Shown here one piece after another: positions 30,649 to 31,500 of a DNA stretch of 31,500 bases (within the stretch, counting starts at the first letter, position 1; each line of letters opens with the position of its first letter). Both the position numbers and the translations under genes were made by a program. This stretch comes from Candidatus Pacearchaeota archaeon UBA284 (lineage in GTDB: Archaea > Nanobdellota > Nanobdellia > Pacearchaeales > UBA284), in NCBI GenBank assembly GCA_002499185.1, contig DAKN01000053.1:1-31500 (forward strand). Reading direction: 5' to 3'. Below the pieces are notes generated by a model. The model saw nothing but the letters and a program-made list of their open reading frames with translations. It searched no databases and was not told the DNA's origin.

Positions 30649-31109
30649 TATGTGATTATTGTAAAAAGAAGTTTAGTTACATTGGTGGGAAAGCACACTT
30701 TAACAGAACAAAAAAACATTATTGTAGCCGTTCTTGTCAAGGCAATGGAAACAATGTAATTTTAGGTAATAGATTACATGGATTGGGAGGGCATGGGGCA
30801 AAGAAAGATAAAAGATATACTATTTGGTGTGGGGCTAAAAAAAGAGCAATGAAAAGGGGATTTGATTTTGATTTGGAAATTGAAGATATTCCAGAAATAC
30901 CTAAAAAATGTCCCATATTAGGAATAGAAATAAAAGTAAACACAACCAACAAACCTTTGAACAGTAGCCCATCATTAGATAGAATAGATAACAACAAGGG
31001 ATATGTAAAGGGCAACATTCAAATCATTTCAAACAGAGCAAATAGAATAAAGTCAGATGCTACAATTGAGGAACTGGAAAAACTTATATATTTTTTAAAA
31101 AAGGTATAA
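30639..31109 (+). CDS. HNH homing-type endonuclease inserted in a methyltransferase gene
   Basis: A 156-aa protein with an N-terminal zinc-finger-like part (CDYCKKKF, HYCSRSCQ) and a C-terminal HNH core: CPILGIEI (about 96-103), SPSLDRIDNNKGYVKGN (about 115-131) and NIQIISNRANRIKSD (about 131-145). These match free-standing HNH endonucleases common in phages, which cut DNA and spread their own gene. The gene lies between the two halves of a methyltransferase, starts ten bases before the first half's stop, and has its own site ACGGAGA before the ATG. Codon use and AT content match the neighbours. There is too little flanking sequence for an obvious group I intron core. Confidence 0.9.
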   Translation: MEVVCDYCKKKFSYIGGKAHFNRTKKHYCSRSCQGNGNNVILGNRLHGLGGHGAKKDKRYTIWCGAKKRAMKRGFDFDLEIEDIPEIPKKCPILGIEIKVNTTNKPLNSSPSLDRIDNNKGYVKGNIQIISNRANRIKSDATIEELEKLIYFLKKV

Positions 31110-31110
31110 T

Positions 31111-31500
31111 ATGAAAACATATACAATAACTTTGTATGGTAAAGAAATAGCAATAACTCAAAACGAAGATGGGTCTTTTAATAAACCTGATTTTATTTTA
31201 GAATTAGAAAAACAAGGAACCGCACTTAAACCAGCACATGAACCAATTTGTATGGCACGAAAACCATTATCAGAGAAAACAGTGGCAGATAATTGTCTAA
31301 AATGGGGAACAGGTGGAATAAATATTGATGGGAGTAGGGTTGAGATACCAAATGGTGATAAAAAAGTTGGTGGCTTTGGTAATGGCAAGATAGGATTTGG
31401 GGGTGGAGATGCAAAAGGTGTAGAATGGCAAGAACAAACCACTGGTCGTTTTCCTGCCAACCTACTTCACGATGGTAGTGAAGAAGTAAAAGAGTGTTTC
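31111..31500 (+). CDS. DNA methyltransferase, C-terminal half, runs off window
   Basis: An open frame from ATG 31111 to the window end (130 codons, no stop). Residues 1-33 (MKTYTITLYGKEIAITQNED and onward) are unfamiliar. From about residue 36 the sequence is clearly methyltransferase: GTALKPAHEP, ARKPLSEKTVADNCL, GTGGINIDGSRVE and GRFPANLLHDGSEE, matching 9000-9260 of the intact paralog. Motif I (DPFxGSGTT) should follow beyond 31500. The ATG follows AAAAAAGGTATAAT, a usable but weak ribosome site, so the half could be translated on its own. Otherwise it is the remnant of a gene broken by the HNH insertion. Confidence 0.82.
   Translation, partial: MKTYTITLYGKEIAITQNEDGSFNKPDFILELEKQGTALKPAHEPICMARKPLSEKTVADNCLKWGTGGINIDGSRVEIPNGDKKVGGFGNGKIGFGGGDAKGVEWQEQTTGRFPANLLHDGSEEVKECF

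Noticed and set aside
30590..31218. A group I intron carrying the HNH gene within the methyltransferase
   Set aside because: Only about 50 bases before and about 110 bases after the HNH frame are not accounted for, too little for an intron core, and both flanks are open reading frames. It stays possible if the core overlaps the HNH gene, so it is listed as a test rather than a call.

Overview
The window is a densely packed, AT-rich stretch (about 30% GC by eye) of what looks like a large lytic phage infecting a low-GC bacterium. All supportable genes lie on the + strand. Most are spaced by a few bases or overlap by ATGA or a few bases, and most have AGGAG-type ribosome binding sites. There are no rRNA or tRNA genes, no CRISPR array, and no structural, terminase or integrase genes. 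The contents are replication, nucleotide metabolism, DNA modification, repair and anti-host genes. Host identity cannot be read directly. Consensus TTGACA/TATAAT promoters, heavy AGA/AGG and ATA codon use and strong Shine-Dalgarno sites fit a Firmicute, Fusobacterium or Brachyspira-like host.

Layout. (1) 1-8.3 kb: the 3' part of a family A DNA polymerase, a membrane-anchored lytic transglycosylase, a GroES-like protein, a SMARCAL1-like SNF2 helicase, an apparently inactivated DEDD exonuclease-like protein, a membrane protein and an FmdB zinc ribbon. (2) 8.3-12.5 kb: a DNA methyltransferase, then a promoter and a tyrosine-phosphatase plus SpoT-like HD fusion, a 26-codon micro-ORF, a nucleoside-deoxyribosyltransferase-like protein, small conserved proteins and a zinc peptidase that probably uses an ATT start. 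(3) 12.5-15.3 kb: three consecutive DNA methyltransferases. (4) 15.3-21.9 kb: a SWIM-like zinc protein, a metallophosphoesterase, a UDG-superfamily protein, disordered proteins and a second metallophosphoesterase with an HTH. (5) 21.9-25 kb: a beta sliding clamp, a HAD nucleotidase, a dNMP kinase, small unknowns and a second possible GroES-like fold. (6) 25-30.2 kb: two promoters, unknowns, a DnaJ-type zinc protein, a nucleoside-deoxyribosyltransferase/metallophosphoesterase fusion overlapping an HD-Pnk end-healing enzyme, and two membrane or unknown proteins. (7) 30.2-31.5 kb: a fifth methyltransferase split in two by an HNH endonuclease gene.

The polymerase, clamp, helicase, UDG-like protein, dNMP kinase and nucleotidase form a replication and nucleotide-pool toolkit. 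The five methyltransferases suggest extensive self-modification against restriction. The phosphatase-HD fusion (possible alarmone hydrolase), the HD-Pnk and the two deoxyribosyltransferase-like proteins look like host-takeover or counter-defence functions. The most unusual items are the phosphatase-HD fusion, the deoxyribosyltransferase-phosphoesterase fusion next to HD-Pnk, and the split methyltransferase. Six near-consensus promoters were found. Two sit directly against an ATG and so predict leaderless mRNAs.
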